The notes under the pieces are model-generated. The model saw nothing but the letters and a program-made list of their open reading frames with translations. It was not told where the DNA came from and searched no databases. The position numbers were made by a program, and so were the translations under genes. Below, in pieces: positions 34,021 through 44,319 of a stretch of DNA of 64,000 bases (positions within the stretch are counted from its first letter, which is position 1; every line of letters begins with the position of its first letter). The stretch comes from Laccaria trichodermophora (Eukaryota; Basidiomycota; Agaricomycetes; Agaricales; Hydnangiaceae): positions 434,001 to 498,000 of the forward strand of contig JACTVC010000009.1 in assembly GCA_018417955.1 (NCBI GenBank). The letters run 5' to 3'.

Positions 34021-35642
34021 GCCTCCTGTTCCACATCGCGTGCTCACGCAATTGCCTGTTTCTCTACAACGAGTGTTTGGCCCTTGATTTTCTGATCCCT
34101 TCCTCTTTCTTGCCGGCTTCTTAAGCTTGGGCCTCTTTCTTGTGCCTATTTTGTACCTCTTTCTTGTAGTGGCTGATCTTTTTCAATTTCTTGAAGTTTG
34201 TATGATAACTTTCTTGGTGTACATATGTATATACTAAATATCAAGGTATATACATATGTAAAAAAAAATCGGGTCGAAGTCAGGATACAGCTGTCTTCGA
34301 CGTTCAGATGGCGACGCTCGGGTAAGTGATTAGGTCACGTGAAATGCGTGGATGTTCAAGTCTAAGACGACGGGCTAATGTGAAATCTGTCGACGCCGAA
34401 GCGCATAACACAAACGCGAATGCATAGCTCGCGTGAAAGGCAACAGACACGTGACGCGTTGTTGAAATTCGAGGAACGTCGAAACGTCGAACCATCACTA
34501 GCATCAGCACCGCGACGCGTGTTGGAGGCCGTCGACACCAACGAGCGAAGTAGAGTCTAGTATGATGCAATGTGAGAATGGAGGCGGAATGTCGATTGGG
34601 AAATAACAGGAATGTAAAATAAAATAAAACATATAAAGTGAAATAAAACAAACATAGCCGATGGGAGAACATAACTACGTGAAGGAAAACATACTAACGT
34701 GGATTCTGACAACGAGAACTATCCACGACAGGTGCCGTTGATGCAGCTAGAGACATTTGATGGAAGGATGGAGTGCCAGCCCAAAATAGCACCACAGAGA
34801 ACAAACACTGATGGCAGGAACAGCTAGGAACAGGCCAACGGCTGGGCAACAACATATCTGCCCAATTTTGGACAATTGAAATCAATCAATACAAGCCACC
34901 GTAACATGGGAAGAGGATTTGGCGGGGTAATATGCCAAATGCCTAAAAATAGCTGCACGGAAATATCATTTTGATGGTTGAGCCGCGCGGAAAACAATTG
35001 ACCCCGAGAAATGAAATAAAACCTACACTAGGGTTATTATATAATGACCCAAAGCAATGAAGAACAAATTCTCGACACATTTTTGGAATAGAATAAGGTC
35101 CTGCATAACTTTTGCTTTTGGGCAACTGGAGACATCCATGCCAGACGCAATAGAAATCAGTGGTCAGGTCCAGCACAGTTTGGTCAATTCTTACAGCTAG
35201 GGCTGTCACATTTTGTCTTGAACTTCCTTGTGCTAGCAGTGGACATTTCCGAGACAACGTCTCGTATGCGAGCAGTTATCGCATTAGGTGCAAGGACCAG
35301 TGGCAGGGTGTGTTGTGTCTTGTCTATTGTATGTGTGCAGGTTAGGGCTATATTTAGTATTTGGGTTGGCTATTTGTGGGGGGTAGGAGCAAGGAACCGG
35401 GTATGTAGGATATTGTAAGGACTGTATGGCAGCTAATGTGGGTCCCAAAGTGTTGTGGTGACTATTTATGCAGGGGGGGTGAGGGGGTGTGGGGTGGGAT
35501 AGGTAGCAGAGATATCGACAGCAGGAAGCAGAGCAAGTAAGTAGCGAAGAAAGGTATTCACGGTAAAGCAGAGCAAGTGAGGAATGCACAGAGGGTAAGA
35601 GGCAGGGGCATATATTTTTGTTTGGCATACCATCCCTGCCAT
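34021..35642. other. Intergenic, AT-rich, no gene seen
   Basis: Holds the 3' flank of the 766-aa gene, a perfect inverted repeat (34221-34259) and AT-rich sequence. Frames on both strands are short or compositional. Confidence 0.4.
34221..34259. repeat. Perfect 14-bp inverted repeat, 11-base loop
   Basis: ACATATGTATATAC at 34221-34234 is matched by GTATATACATATGT at 34246-34259. It lies 200 bases past the stop of the 766-aa gene, so it could mark an element end or a 3' processing region. Confidence 0.8.
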
Positions 35643-36269
35643 CTAGAGGCAGGGCACAAAGTGTAGCATGAGGCCCCATGGGGCCTGCCACCAGGTTTGA
35701 TGTCCTTCAAGTTCGGCCGTCATATTCACCAGTCCCTCTGGGATGATTACCAAGAATGGGGTCTTATCTTCTGCTCTCTTCTCTGTATCAAAGCGAAAAG
35801 CAGCTACCTCAACGATGGCGTACCCTGCCTGCTTGCGAACGCAACCTATGACCTCCCGATAGCAGTTGTCGCCTGATAGGTGTACAGTGGGGCTTTCCAC
35901 CCGAACGCCTTTAGTCACCATGAGCGTTGGGACAGGGTTCTTGCATCTAAGCAGGGCTCTGCCAGCGAAGGCTTCTGGTAACTTCCACCAGCAATGGTCT
36001 TCAATGACTAGGTTCAGGTACACGATGACTGGCTCTTCATTGCCTGTCTTGAGGCTTCGGGGTGAGTCCATGGAGTCCGTCATGGTTATGGATGCATTTG
36101 AACATCGCTCTTCGGTTATGAGTGAGTCTGGCATCGAGGCAGCTACCATGGGAGGAGCAGGTGCTATTTGTGTGATTATCAGTGTTTGATATGTGGTGGG
36201 CTGATACAGGGGCTTACAGGGTGGGGTATTAGTCCCAGCGCTGGCAGCGGCACTGATTTTGTGGTTCAT
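35643..36269 (-). CDS. Hypothetical protein, 208 aa, no known family
   Basis: An open frame starting MNHKISAAASAGTNTPPCKP. The first 80 residues look disordered; the rest reads like a folded beta-rich domain (EEPVIVYLNLVIEDHCWWKL, GVRVESPTVHLSGDNCYREV, KTPFLVIIPEGLVNMTAELE). No domain is recognised. It lies in a 1.5-kb block that ends abruptly at about 37096, inside a DIRS recombinase gene, so it may belong to an inserted element. Splicing beyond this exon cannot be excluded. Confidence 0.45.
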   Translation of the reverse strand: MNHKISAAASAGTNTPPCKPLYQPTTYQTLIITQIAPAPPMVAASMPDSLITEERCSNASITMTDSMDSPRSLKTGNEEPVIVYLNLVIEDHCWWKLPEAFAGRALLRCKNPVPTLMVTKGVRVESPTVHLSGDNCYREVIGCVRKQAGYAIVEVAAFRFDTEKRAEDKTPFLVIIPEGLVNMTAELEGHQTWWQAPWGLMLHFVPCL

Positions 36270-36973
36270 AGTTGCAGCAGGATTATGATAAGGCAGGATG
36301 TGGGGACGAATGTCTTATGGGTTAGCCAGCACCCTTTAAGTATGGGGCAGGCGTCCGATTCTTGCAGCACCCTTTGTGTCTAGCCCCATTTTGGTGATCG
36401 GGGATTGTCCGAGTATTCAAGGAAGGCGATCATATTCATGGTTTTCCTTTGGGTAGGTCCTGGTCCTGGTGTTTTGTTGGGGTTGCAGTGGTGCAGGAGG
36501 CTGCAGGGCGGCAATCCAGCAGTGAGCTATGGCACACTTCTGGTTAGGGATTGGCAGGCTTGGCAGGGGGTGGCCCACTTTTATTTTTGCTATTCTGGTA
36601 AAGCTTACTTCTGCACAGGGTCGCATGGGCGTGTCGAGGTAGGTAAGGGGGGCTTTCTGTATCCCTGACAGAGGCAGGGTCAGGGTTATGTAATGTCAGG
36701 GCTAGGGCATAGGGCATCCTTCAGTTCCGTAGTTGCGTCAAGGGTGTTTTTGTGGCTGGTAATCCTGGTTGGCTCGACCATATGCCCCCCGTTCTTCTCC
36801 CAGCAGCAGTGTGGTTCATTGCTTCCATTTAGCTTCTCGGGGGGCAAGGTGGGTGTTGTTCCAGGCTCTTATAATGGTTTAGATGCCATGAGCAGGTTAA
36901 GTCCTGCTTGTGGCTACCTCTGCATCCTCAGTGCCCCGTTATGACGCTTGTATGGCTTATAGTGCTTCTATTC

Positions 36974-37468
36974 CTATTTATTTAAAGAGGGGGTTTGGGT
37001 ACTACCAGCGTTCGCCCTAGGCAGGGCAACACTACCTTGTCCAGCATGTTTGGAGCTCCGACAACATGGTGGTTGCGGATCAAGGGCTCCTGCGCGAATT
37101 TTCTTGGATCCCCGTATGGTCGATTGGACAAGGGGATGCGCCCGATTGGTGTCAAATTCAGGGTAGATGTCTTTGAGAAAGTGTCGCGCGCCTGTGAGAT
37201 ATTTTGGACCAGAGGCTATGTATTTTGATGTGTAAGCAATATACCGTGCCAGGGTCTGAGGAGTAGGGGTGAGGGGCAAGGAGAACTTGAGGCAGAAGGA
37301 GATGTAGTCCCGGGCTCCAGTGGCGTAGCCCTTTATCGTGCTTATTTCAATAGAATTCACTTGAAGGTCTAAAGCACAATTGTTGATGGACTCAAGTGAC
37401 ATTGAAGGGCGGACAGTCCGCCTATGAGTGGACTGTCCACCCAAGATGCCTAAAAGGACTTCCTCCAT
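36974..37468 (-). pseudogene. DIRS tyrosine recombinase, N-terminal domain only
   Basis: Frame with TIKGYATGARDYISFCLKFS, TLARYIAYTSKYIASGPKYL and VQSTIRGSKKIRA: the helical core-binding domain of a tyrosine recombinase. After KKIRA (about 37096) the frame goes on into unrelated sequence (GALDPQPPCC...). The catalytic domain is absent. The break lies within a few bases of the point where the other recombinase copy (4572-4998) is cut by a LINE. Confidence 0.75.
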
Positions 37469-37527
37469 CGGGCCGGCAGGAGATCACGAGGTGGATCAAA
37501 AAGGCGGACACGGATGGATGGAAATTT

Positions 37528-39040
37528 TCAATGAAATTCATCGAAAAGAAGGCAAGATAGTAAATCAGCCTTGATATTTTGTTTGCCCTCGATATGCCAA
37601 ACACGCAAGTCGATTCCAGAGCAGAGAATAACTTGAGCGATGCCAAGGAGAATACTACTGTGCATAGGTTGAGCTGCGGATAAGCTGTTAAAAACCCCAA
37701 CAGAGTCGAGGCTATCTGTAAAGATCAAAAGGTGTGCGGGAGGACGTACAAAGTTAGATGTGATGTAATGGATTGCAGACAGGATCGTGAGCAGTTCGAG
37801 GAAGAATATGTCAACTTTCTCGGCGTTGGGTGTCACGTTTTTGGAGTGGATTTTATAGACAAAGCCTTTGTCGTTGTATGTGAAAGCAAAGGTGTCAGAT
37901 AAGTTGGCATCGGTCCAAACAGTGAGGTCGGCATGGGAGTCATCCCAGAATCTGCTGTCGACAAAACGAACACCGATGGCTTTAGGTATCGTGTCTGCAA
38001 GCCATAATAAATCAGAACGGATGGTACTGTTGATGAAAATAGGGGGATTGCGTGTTTTTCCACTAGTTTTGTGGTAGAGTTCTGATAATGCGGGCCTACC
38101 CCATGGCAAGACATTTAGAACCCAGTTAAGGTGTCCACCGAGGCGCTGCCATTCATGGAGACGAGGTTGTCGGTTAGGTGTGGCGAGAAAGACGTGAATT
38201 TTTGAAATGATGTTGTCGATTGACTCAGGCGTTAAGGTGATAGTACCATGGTTGATGTCAACAAAGATGTAAACCATTGATGTTGCACTTACAGATGGCA
38301 AGCCAGCAAATAAGACTAGAAACCGCGCACCAACATCATGGAGAAGCTCGGTTTCCAAACACAAGTCATCTAACAATATAAAGTTGACCGTTGACTGTGA
38401 CAATTTGCCGTAACTGCCAAATAGGGTGTGCTGGTAGATTGAGGAAGGCGGATGCGACATCGGATTTAAAAAGAATAAGATGCCAACCAGGATTTTCGGC
38501 TCAAGCTTGTCGTAACGTTTGGCCAAAAGGGTGCATATCATCATATTTGACATGTGCCTCAGAACGAGGTATGGAGTCGTTCAATCCCGAGCTTTTGTGA
38601 TTGGTAACAACTCGTGGTTTTTCGTTTTGCCAAACTACAAACATTGGAGAGAATTTCATGTTAGGACAAAGAGTTGATAGAGGTAATGCCTTGGACCATC
38701 TGTTAGCGGACAACTCTTTGTCACGGAAGAGACGGATGGCATCGAGATCAATATCCTCAGAGGCATAGTTTTCAGAGATGTCAGAGAGTTCATCTTTCCA
38801 ATCTCCTTCATCAAACGGCCAGAATCCATTTCGAAGACCATGCATAACAGATTTGACAAAAGGCTGATTGGGATGATCACGAAGTAGGTGTTCAAACTGG
38901 TCAACATCAAATGGAGTGTCAACCTTGATGAAATCACGCATTTCGTCAAGAGTAGCTTGGATAGATGGGTCATTAATAAGATGTGGTGGGGGACATGGCA
39001 ATGGAAGAGTGGATTCTGTGTCAAGAGCTGAAGGCGACAT
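37528..39040 (-). pseudogene. DIRS reverse transcriptase and RNase H
   Basis: 39040-38501 has the fingers (NRWSKALPLS, WQNEKPRVVTNHKSSGLNDS). The same frame then runs through TGA at 38501-38503, 38366-38368 and 38336-38338 with clear palm sequence between (SDVASAFLNLPAHPIWQLRQ). It jumps from ICWLAI to FVDINHGTITLTPESIDNII, so the segment with the catalytic YxDD box is gone. The RNase H-like end follows (DLTVWTDANLSDTF, LELLTILSAIHYI, FTDSLDSVGVFNSL, EGKQNIKADLLSCLLFDEF). Two of the three TGA codons sit where an Arg CGA is expected. Confidence 0.82.
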
Positions 39041-39137
39041 TTGTTTATTATTACTATCGGATCATACATAGCGTCGACGAAAACGCGGTGGATCAATAAT
39101 GGACTGGTTTGTTCATTTGCCAGTACTCGGTAACGTT

Positions 39138-40493
39138 CTAGGCCCTTCCCGAGCTGCCGTTTCCACCCTCTGAGTGGCGACTGCTATATCCTTTTCCACT
39201 GCAAGCCTCGAGAGAAGAGTTGCACAGCTCCTTTTCTTGTGCTTGATGTTTCCCTCCACATTCACAACAGATACCATGCTTGCGCTGATTGATACATGGG
39301 TCAGAACAGATCCCACAGTTCCAGTTTTGGCATGGTACTGTCATGTGTTTTGCTGGAGTGTCATAGGAGTGTTCAGCCATTTCACGTTTTCGAAACATTT
39401 GCGCAAGGAGGGGGAGATGAAGCTGGCCACGGTCATCCATGCGATATGGGTTTCGTGCATAACGGTCTCGAGCTTCGATGTCGAACTGGATGGCAACACT
39501 AGCATCGAATGGAGCCGCGCAGAAGAGGTCGATAACCATCTCGCAATAGCTTTGAAGCTCTTGTTGACGGTGAGGGAAGAGAAGAAGGACACCAGACTTC
39601 CAGGCAGCGAAGACCCTAATCCACTCAGCTTCATGCTTAACAGGCTTTTTCACAGAGTACTGATTCTTTCGAACGAGCGCATAACCCCTGGCAAAATCCT
39701 TGGCTTCATCTTGATGACTATAGCCTCGATCCATCGACACGTAAAGTTTTTCGAAGTTAACATATTGGTCTTGAATGATATTCTGCCATATGGTGCGCGG
39801 AATCGGATCGACAAGCGGTTGGAGTTGCATGAGGTCGATGAGGGGGTCGACAGCTTTCTCTGAAGCATATGCTTGTCGCAGTTTCCACATAGTTTGTAGG
39901 TGGGAGTCATTAAGTGCATGTTCGGAGAGGGAGGTAAGGTGTGGAGCTGCAGCGAAAACCAAGGCTGGAATGGAAGATGAAGAAGATGAGGGGTGATTGT
40001 CGAGAAGGCTAACAATGTTGTCGAGAGAAAGCGGGCTGTCATGAGACGTGGACAGGGAATGCAGTTGTTCCAGCTTTGCTCGCAGCAAGCTCCATTCGAC
40101 GTCCTCTGTAATATTAGCTGCCGGTTGCTGCTCTCCTTGAGATTCTCAAAGAAGCTGATCTCGCTTTTCTCGAAAGTCAGTGACCTCTTCACCAGAAAGT
40201 CTGGAAGGAGTAGCTTCACAAGAGGGATGGTGAGAGACGTTTGAGGTCTGTGAGGGTTGTGTGGTTGACGAAGCTTGGGACGGTTGGCCTCGACTCTTAC
40301 GAGAGCTTTGTTGATGGAGCCGTTGCTCCAGTTGCTGAACGTAGTCCCCTGCCTCAAGCGTCGTGGCCCCAAGCTCCCTAAGTCTTCCACTAAAATCCTC
40401 CACTGCCGCTCGTCCTTCCAAGACATCCTCCAAAACCTTCTGACATGCCGCCGCCTTTTGTTGAATAGTTTGAGCATTTCCTTCATTGGCCAT
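39138..40493 (-). pseudogene. DIRS gag-like protein, one internal stop
   Basis: Starts MANEGNAQTIQQKAAACQKV, with a coiled-coil-like first part (EDVLEGRAAVEDFSGRLREL). TGA at 40146-40148 breaks the frame between RDQLL and ESQGEQQ; the frame then goes on to 39138. The C-terminal part has a helical capsid-like region (YVNFEKLYVSMDRGYSHQDE, HEAEWIRVFAAWKSGVLLLF) and a Cys/His cluster (CQNWNCGICSDPCINQRKHG, CCECGGKH) that would bind nucleic acid. Capsid role is inferred from position. Confidence 0.75.
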
Positions 40494-40540
40494 TTCTTTC
40501 AGTTATGAGATATAGATCGCGGTGTTAGACGCGAAAGATA

Positions 40541-40763
40541 GTCTTGAGAAAAAATGCTTGTGTATTGTGCTGATCTGTGTTAGATGATCAGCCAAACTCC
40601 TTGTTTAAGTTGAAGAGGGGGTCGGCGGCGCCGAGGATGCGAGATTCTCACCATGCAAAATAATAGTCTTCGTTGTTGAAGAGAGAACGGCGGCGCCTGG
40701 AAGACTATTATTTGAAGAGAGGTGAGAGTTCGTCCTGCAAGGGAAAGCACGACGTGCTTACCT
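40541..40763. repeat. 223-bp dispersed repeat (copy 2)
   Basis: Near-identical to 1527-1749, with the same internal ATAATAGTCTTC hairpin. Here it runs straight into the start of an LTR. Confidence 0.7.
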
Positions 40764-40765
40764 GG

Positions 40766-41030
40766 TGTAACGACGGGGTAGCGTATACTTCTTGCGTGAT
40801 CTAGAACCATTGTATTTACACATATTTGTCATCACTCTGTATAGCGTCATGTTCATGACTAAGATAGACACTTTGCAACCACATTATACATTACATGTGG
40901 ACAGAGTCACCTGATTTCTATACGGCTAGGCAGCCTTATGCCTCCCCTCCGGGATACAAGAGTCCTGCGCCGGGTGACCGCGCCCCAGTTCCTGGGTCAC
41001 AGGATATCCTCCACATGGTGTCGCCTCGCG
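40766..41030 (+). repeat. LTR fragment, 5' part (family of 53549-54176)
   Basis: 265 bases from TGTAACGACGGGGTAGC to TGTCGCCTCGCG match 53549-53813 base for base in length, with a few substitutions. The rest of the LTR is cut off exactly at the foldback element. Confidence 0.85.
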
Positions 41031-41189
41031 AGTGGTGGGCACCACTTATATGATAAAGACTAGGCAGTTGCCTGCACAGTCATTTATTTGCAGCCCAGTA
41101 AAAATATGAAATGAAATGGTTAGGCAAATGAAATGAAATGTGTCTTATTTCATTCTGCCTACCTTATGTCATTCAACTTGGGATCCTTT

Positions 41190-41760
41190 CATTCTTCCCT
41201 AGAACTATTTATCATTGCTTCTCTAGGGCGATATTTTTGATATTTCATTCTTCCCCAGGGCTATATATCATTGCTTCCCAGAGTGATATTTTTGATATTT
41301 CATTCTTCCCCAGTGCTATATATCATTGCTTCTCTAGTGCGATATTTTTGATATTTCATTCTTCCCCAGTGCTATATATCATTGCTTCTCTAGGACAATA
41401 TTTTTGATATTTCATTCTTCCCCAGTGCTATATATCATTGCTTCCCAGAGTGATATTTTTGATATTTCATTCTTCCCCAGTGCTATATATTATTACTTGC
41501 CTAGGGCAATATTTTTGGTATTTCATTTTTCCCCAGGGCTATGTATCATTGCTTACCTAGGGCGATATTTTTGATATTTCATTGTTTTGCAGAGCTGTAA
41601 ATCATTGCTTGCCTAGGGTGATATTTTTGGTATTTCATTGTTCTCCAGGGCTATATATCATTGCTTGCTTAGGGTGATATTTTTGATATTTCATTGTTTT
41701 CCAGAGCTATATATCATTGCTTGCCTAGGGCAATATTTGTGGTATTTCAGGGTTATTAGG
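41190..41760 (+). repeat. Tandem units of about 55 bp, left arm
   Basis: About ten units with GATATTTTTGATATTTCATT, CCCCAG-GCTATATATCATTG and CTAGGG. Mirrored at 43790-44160 in the right arm with fewer units. Confidence 0.85.
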
Positions 41761-42049
41761 AAAGTGGTCACATGACCAATTTCCTAAAATAGCAAAAAAA
41801 ATACAGTTGTAGCCCTGCACTCTAGCTTCTAGAATCTATTTGAATTATGTTCTGAAGTGCTCCCATTGTGGAGATATGATGTAAAAGACTTTCAAAAGTG
41901 TTGCATTTTTTTTGTTTTTTGTGTTTTTCTCCATGAAAACAAAACCAAACAACATGATTTCAGTATATTTAGAAAGCTAAAAGAAAGGGCTACAATTATT
42001 TTATTGTGGGAAAAATGACCAAAAAAGGAAGGTGTATGTAGTGTGTGCT

Positions 42050-42380
42050 TTTTTCATTAGAAAAGTTTGTAGTGTCTGCCCTTTGAGACTACAAAAGATT
42101 TGTAGTGTGCGCTTTTTCATTAAAAAAGTTTGTAGTGTCCACTTTTTGAGACTACAAAAGATTTGTAGTGTGCGCTTTTTCATCAAAAAAGTTTGTAGTG
42201 TCTGGTTTTTGAGACTACAAAAGATTTGTAGTGTGCACTTTTTCATTAAAAAAGTTTGTAGTGTCCGCTTTTTGAGACTACAAAAGATTTGTAGTATGTG
42301 CTTTGTCATCAAAAAAGTTTGTAGTGTCCACTTTTTGAGACTACAAAAGATTTATAGTGTGCGCTTTTTCATTAAAAAAG
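42050..42380 (+). repeat. Tandem units of 63 bp, left arm
   Basis: GACTACAAAAGATTTGTAGT recurs every 63 bases (42087, 42150 and on). Mirrored at about 43150-43500. As 63 is a multiple of three, it makes false open frames with 21-residue repeats. Confidence 0.88.
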
Positions 42381-43149
42381 TTGGTAGTTAACATGTAGTT
42401 TATAGTGTCCCTGACTCTGTATAGGTTGTGGGGGATGTGGTTGAAGGATTGACATGACCTTACATATTACCATTGCTGCAGTCTATTCCTTCATATTGAT
42501 AGCTACTGTCATTTCAAAACACAGTTATAGGTTCATGGAGATATGGGTTGAAGGATTGACATGACCTGACATATTGCCATTGCTGCAGCATTAGTTTTTG
42601 ACATCATGCCCAGTTGGCTTTCAGTCCAGGGAGGCTATTCATATTGATAACTATCTTTGGGACAGGCCAATAGCTGCTGCAGTCTATTCCTTCATATTGA
42701 TAGCTATTGTCCTATGTCAAAACACAGTTATAGGTTCATGGAGACATGGGTTTAAGGATTGACATGACCTTACATACTGCCATTGCTGCAGCATTAGTTT
42801 TTGACATCATGCCCAGTTGGCTTTCAGACCAGGGGGGGCTATTCATATTGATAACTATCTTTGGGACAGGCCAATAGCTATCAATAGTAAAGCAGAAAAT
42901 AGCCTGTCCTGATATGAAAGTTAACTTGGGCATGATGTCAAAAACTAATGCTGCAGCAATGGCAATATGTCAGGTCATGTCAATCCTTCAACCCATGTCT
43001 CCATGAACCTATAACTGTGTTTTGACATAGGACAGTAGCTATCAATATGAAGGAATAGACTGCAGCAATGGTAATATGTAAGGTCATGTCAATCCTTCAA
43101 CCACATCCCCCACAACCTATACAGAGTCAGGGACACTATAAACTACATG

Positions 43150-43500
43150 TTAACTACAAACTTTTTTAATGAAAAAGCGCACACTACAAATCTTTTGCAG
43201 TCTCAAAAAGCAGACACTACAAACTTTTTTGATGAAAAAGCGCACACTACAAATCTTTTGTAGTCTCAAAAAGCAGACACTACAAACTTTTTTAATGAAA
43301 AAGCGCACACTACAAATCTTTTATAGTCTCAAAAAGCAGACACTACAAACTTTTTTAATGAAAAAGCGCACACTACAAATCTTTTATAGTCTCAAAAAGC
43401 AGACACTACAAACTTTTTTAATGAAAAAGCGCACACTACAAATCTTTTGCAGTCTCAAAAAGCGGACACTACAAACTTTTCTAATGAAAAGCACACACTA
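43150..43500 (-). repeat. Tandem units of 63 bp, right arm
   Basis: Reverse complement of the 42050-42380 array, about five units (CACACTACAAATCTTTT). Confidence 0.88.
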
Positions 43501-43789
43501 CATGCACCTTCCTTTTTTGGTCATTTTCCCACGATACAATAATTGTAGCCCTTTCTTTTAGCTTTCTAAATATACTGAAATCATGTTGTTTGGTTTTGTT
43601 TTCATGGAGAAAAACACAAAAAACAAAAAAAAATGCGACACTTTTGAAAGTCTTTTACATCATATCTCCACAACAGGAGCACTTCAGAACATAATTCAAA
43701 TAGATTCTAGAAGCCAGAGTGCAGGGCTACAACTTTATTTTTTTGCTATTTTAGGAAATTGGTCATGTGACCACTTTCCTAACAACCCT

Positions 43790-44160
43790 GAAATACCAAA
43801 AATATCGCCCTAGGCAAGCAATGATATATAGCCCTGGAAAACAATGAAATATCAAAAATATTGCCCTAAGCAAGCAATGATATATAGCCCTGGGGAAAAA
43901 TGAGATACCAAAAATATAGCCCTGGAGAACAATGAAATACCAAAAATATCGCCCTAGGCAAGCAATGATATATAGCCCTGCAAAACAATGAAATATCAAA
44001 AATATCACCCTAGGCAAGCAATGATATATAGCCCTGGGTAAAAATGAAACACCAAAAATATCACCCTAGGCAAGTAATAATATATAGCCCTGGGGAAGAA
44101 TGAAATATCAAAAATATCGCCCTAGAGAAGCAATGATAAATAGTCCTAGGGAAGAATGAC
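43790..44160 (-). repeat. Tandem units of about 55 bp, right arm
   Basis: Reverse complement of the 41190-41760 array, with about six to seven units (GCAATGATATATAGCCCTGG). Confidence 0.85.
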
Positions 44161-44319
44161 AGGATCCCAAGTTGAATGACATAAGGTAGACAGAATGAAA
44201 TAAGACACATATCATTTCATTTGCCTAGCCATTTCATTTCATATTTTTACTGGGCTGCAAATAAATGACTGTGCAGGCAACTGCCCAGTATTTATCATAT
44301 AAGTGGTGCCCACCACTCA

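Larger units (their letters stand above)
36974..40493 (-). mobile_element. DIRS-type retrotransposon, decayed
   Basis: Read leftward: gag-like region (40493-39138), reverse transcriptase/RNase H (39040-37528) and the N-terminal domain of a tyrosine recombinase (37468 to about 37096). This gene order is that of DIRS elements, which integrate through a recombinase and not a DDE integrase. Several TGA stops, a loss in the reverse transcriptase and the cut recombinase make it dead. Terminal repeats were not found; the left end is cut at about 37096. Confidence 0.85.
41031..44318. mobile_element. 3.3-kb foldback element with very long inverted arms
   Basis: The left end AGTGGTGGGCACCACTTATA is the exact reverse complement of the right end at about 44299-44318, and the match carries on through both arms (for example GCAGTTGCCTGCACAG versus CTGTGCAGGCAACTGC). 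Each arm holds the same succession: about 55-bp tandem units with ATATTTTTGATATTTC, a unique part with GGTCACATGACC-like sequence, then 63-bp tandem units with TTTGTAGTGTGCGCTTTTTC. The arms meet at about 42.83-42.95 kb. The arms differ in unit number (left about 0.2 kb longer). No protein is encoded. The end sequence resembles hAT-type ends, but no target duplication is visible, and the flanks belong to different sequences. Confidence 0.88.

Noticed and set aside
42001..43561. Open frames of 103-130 codons with 21-residue repeats
   Set aside because: They come from the 63-bp tandem units (a multiple of three) and appear on both strands and both arms of the foldback element.
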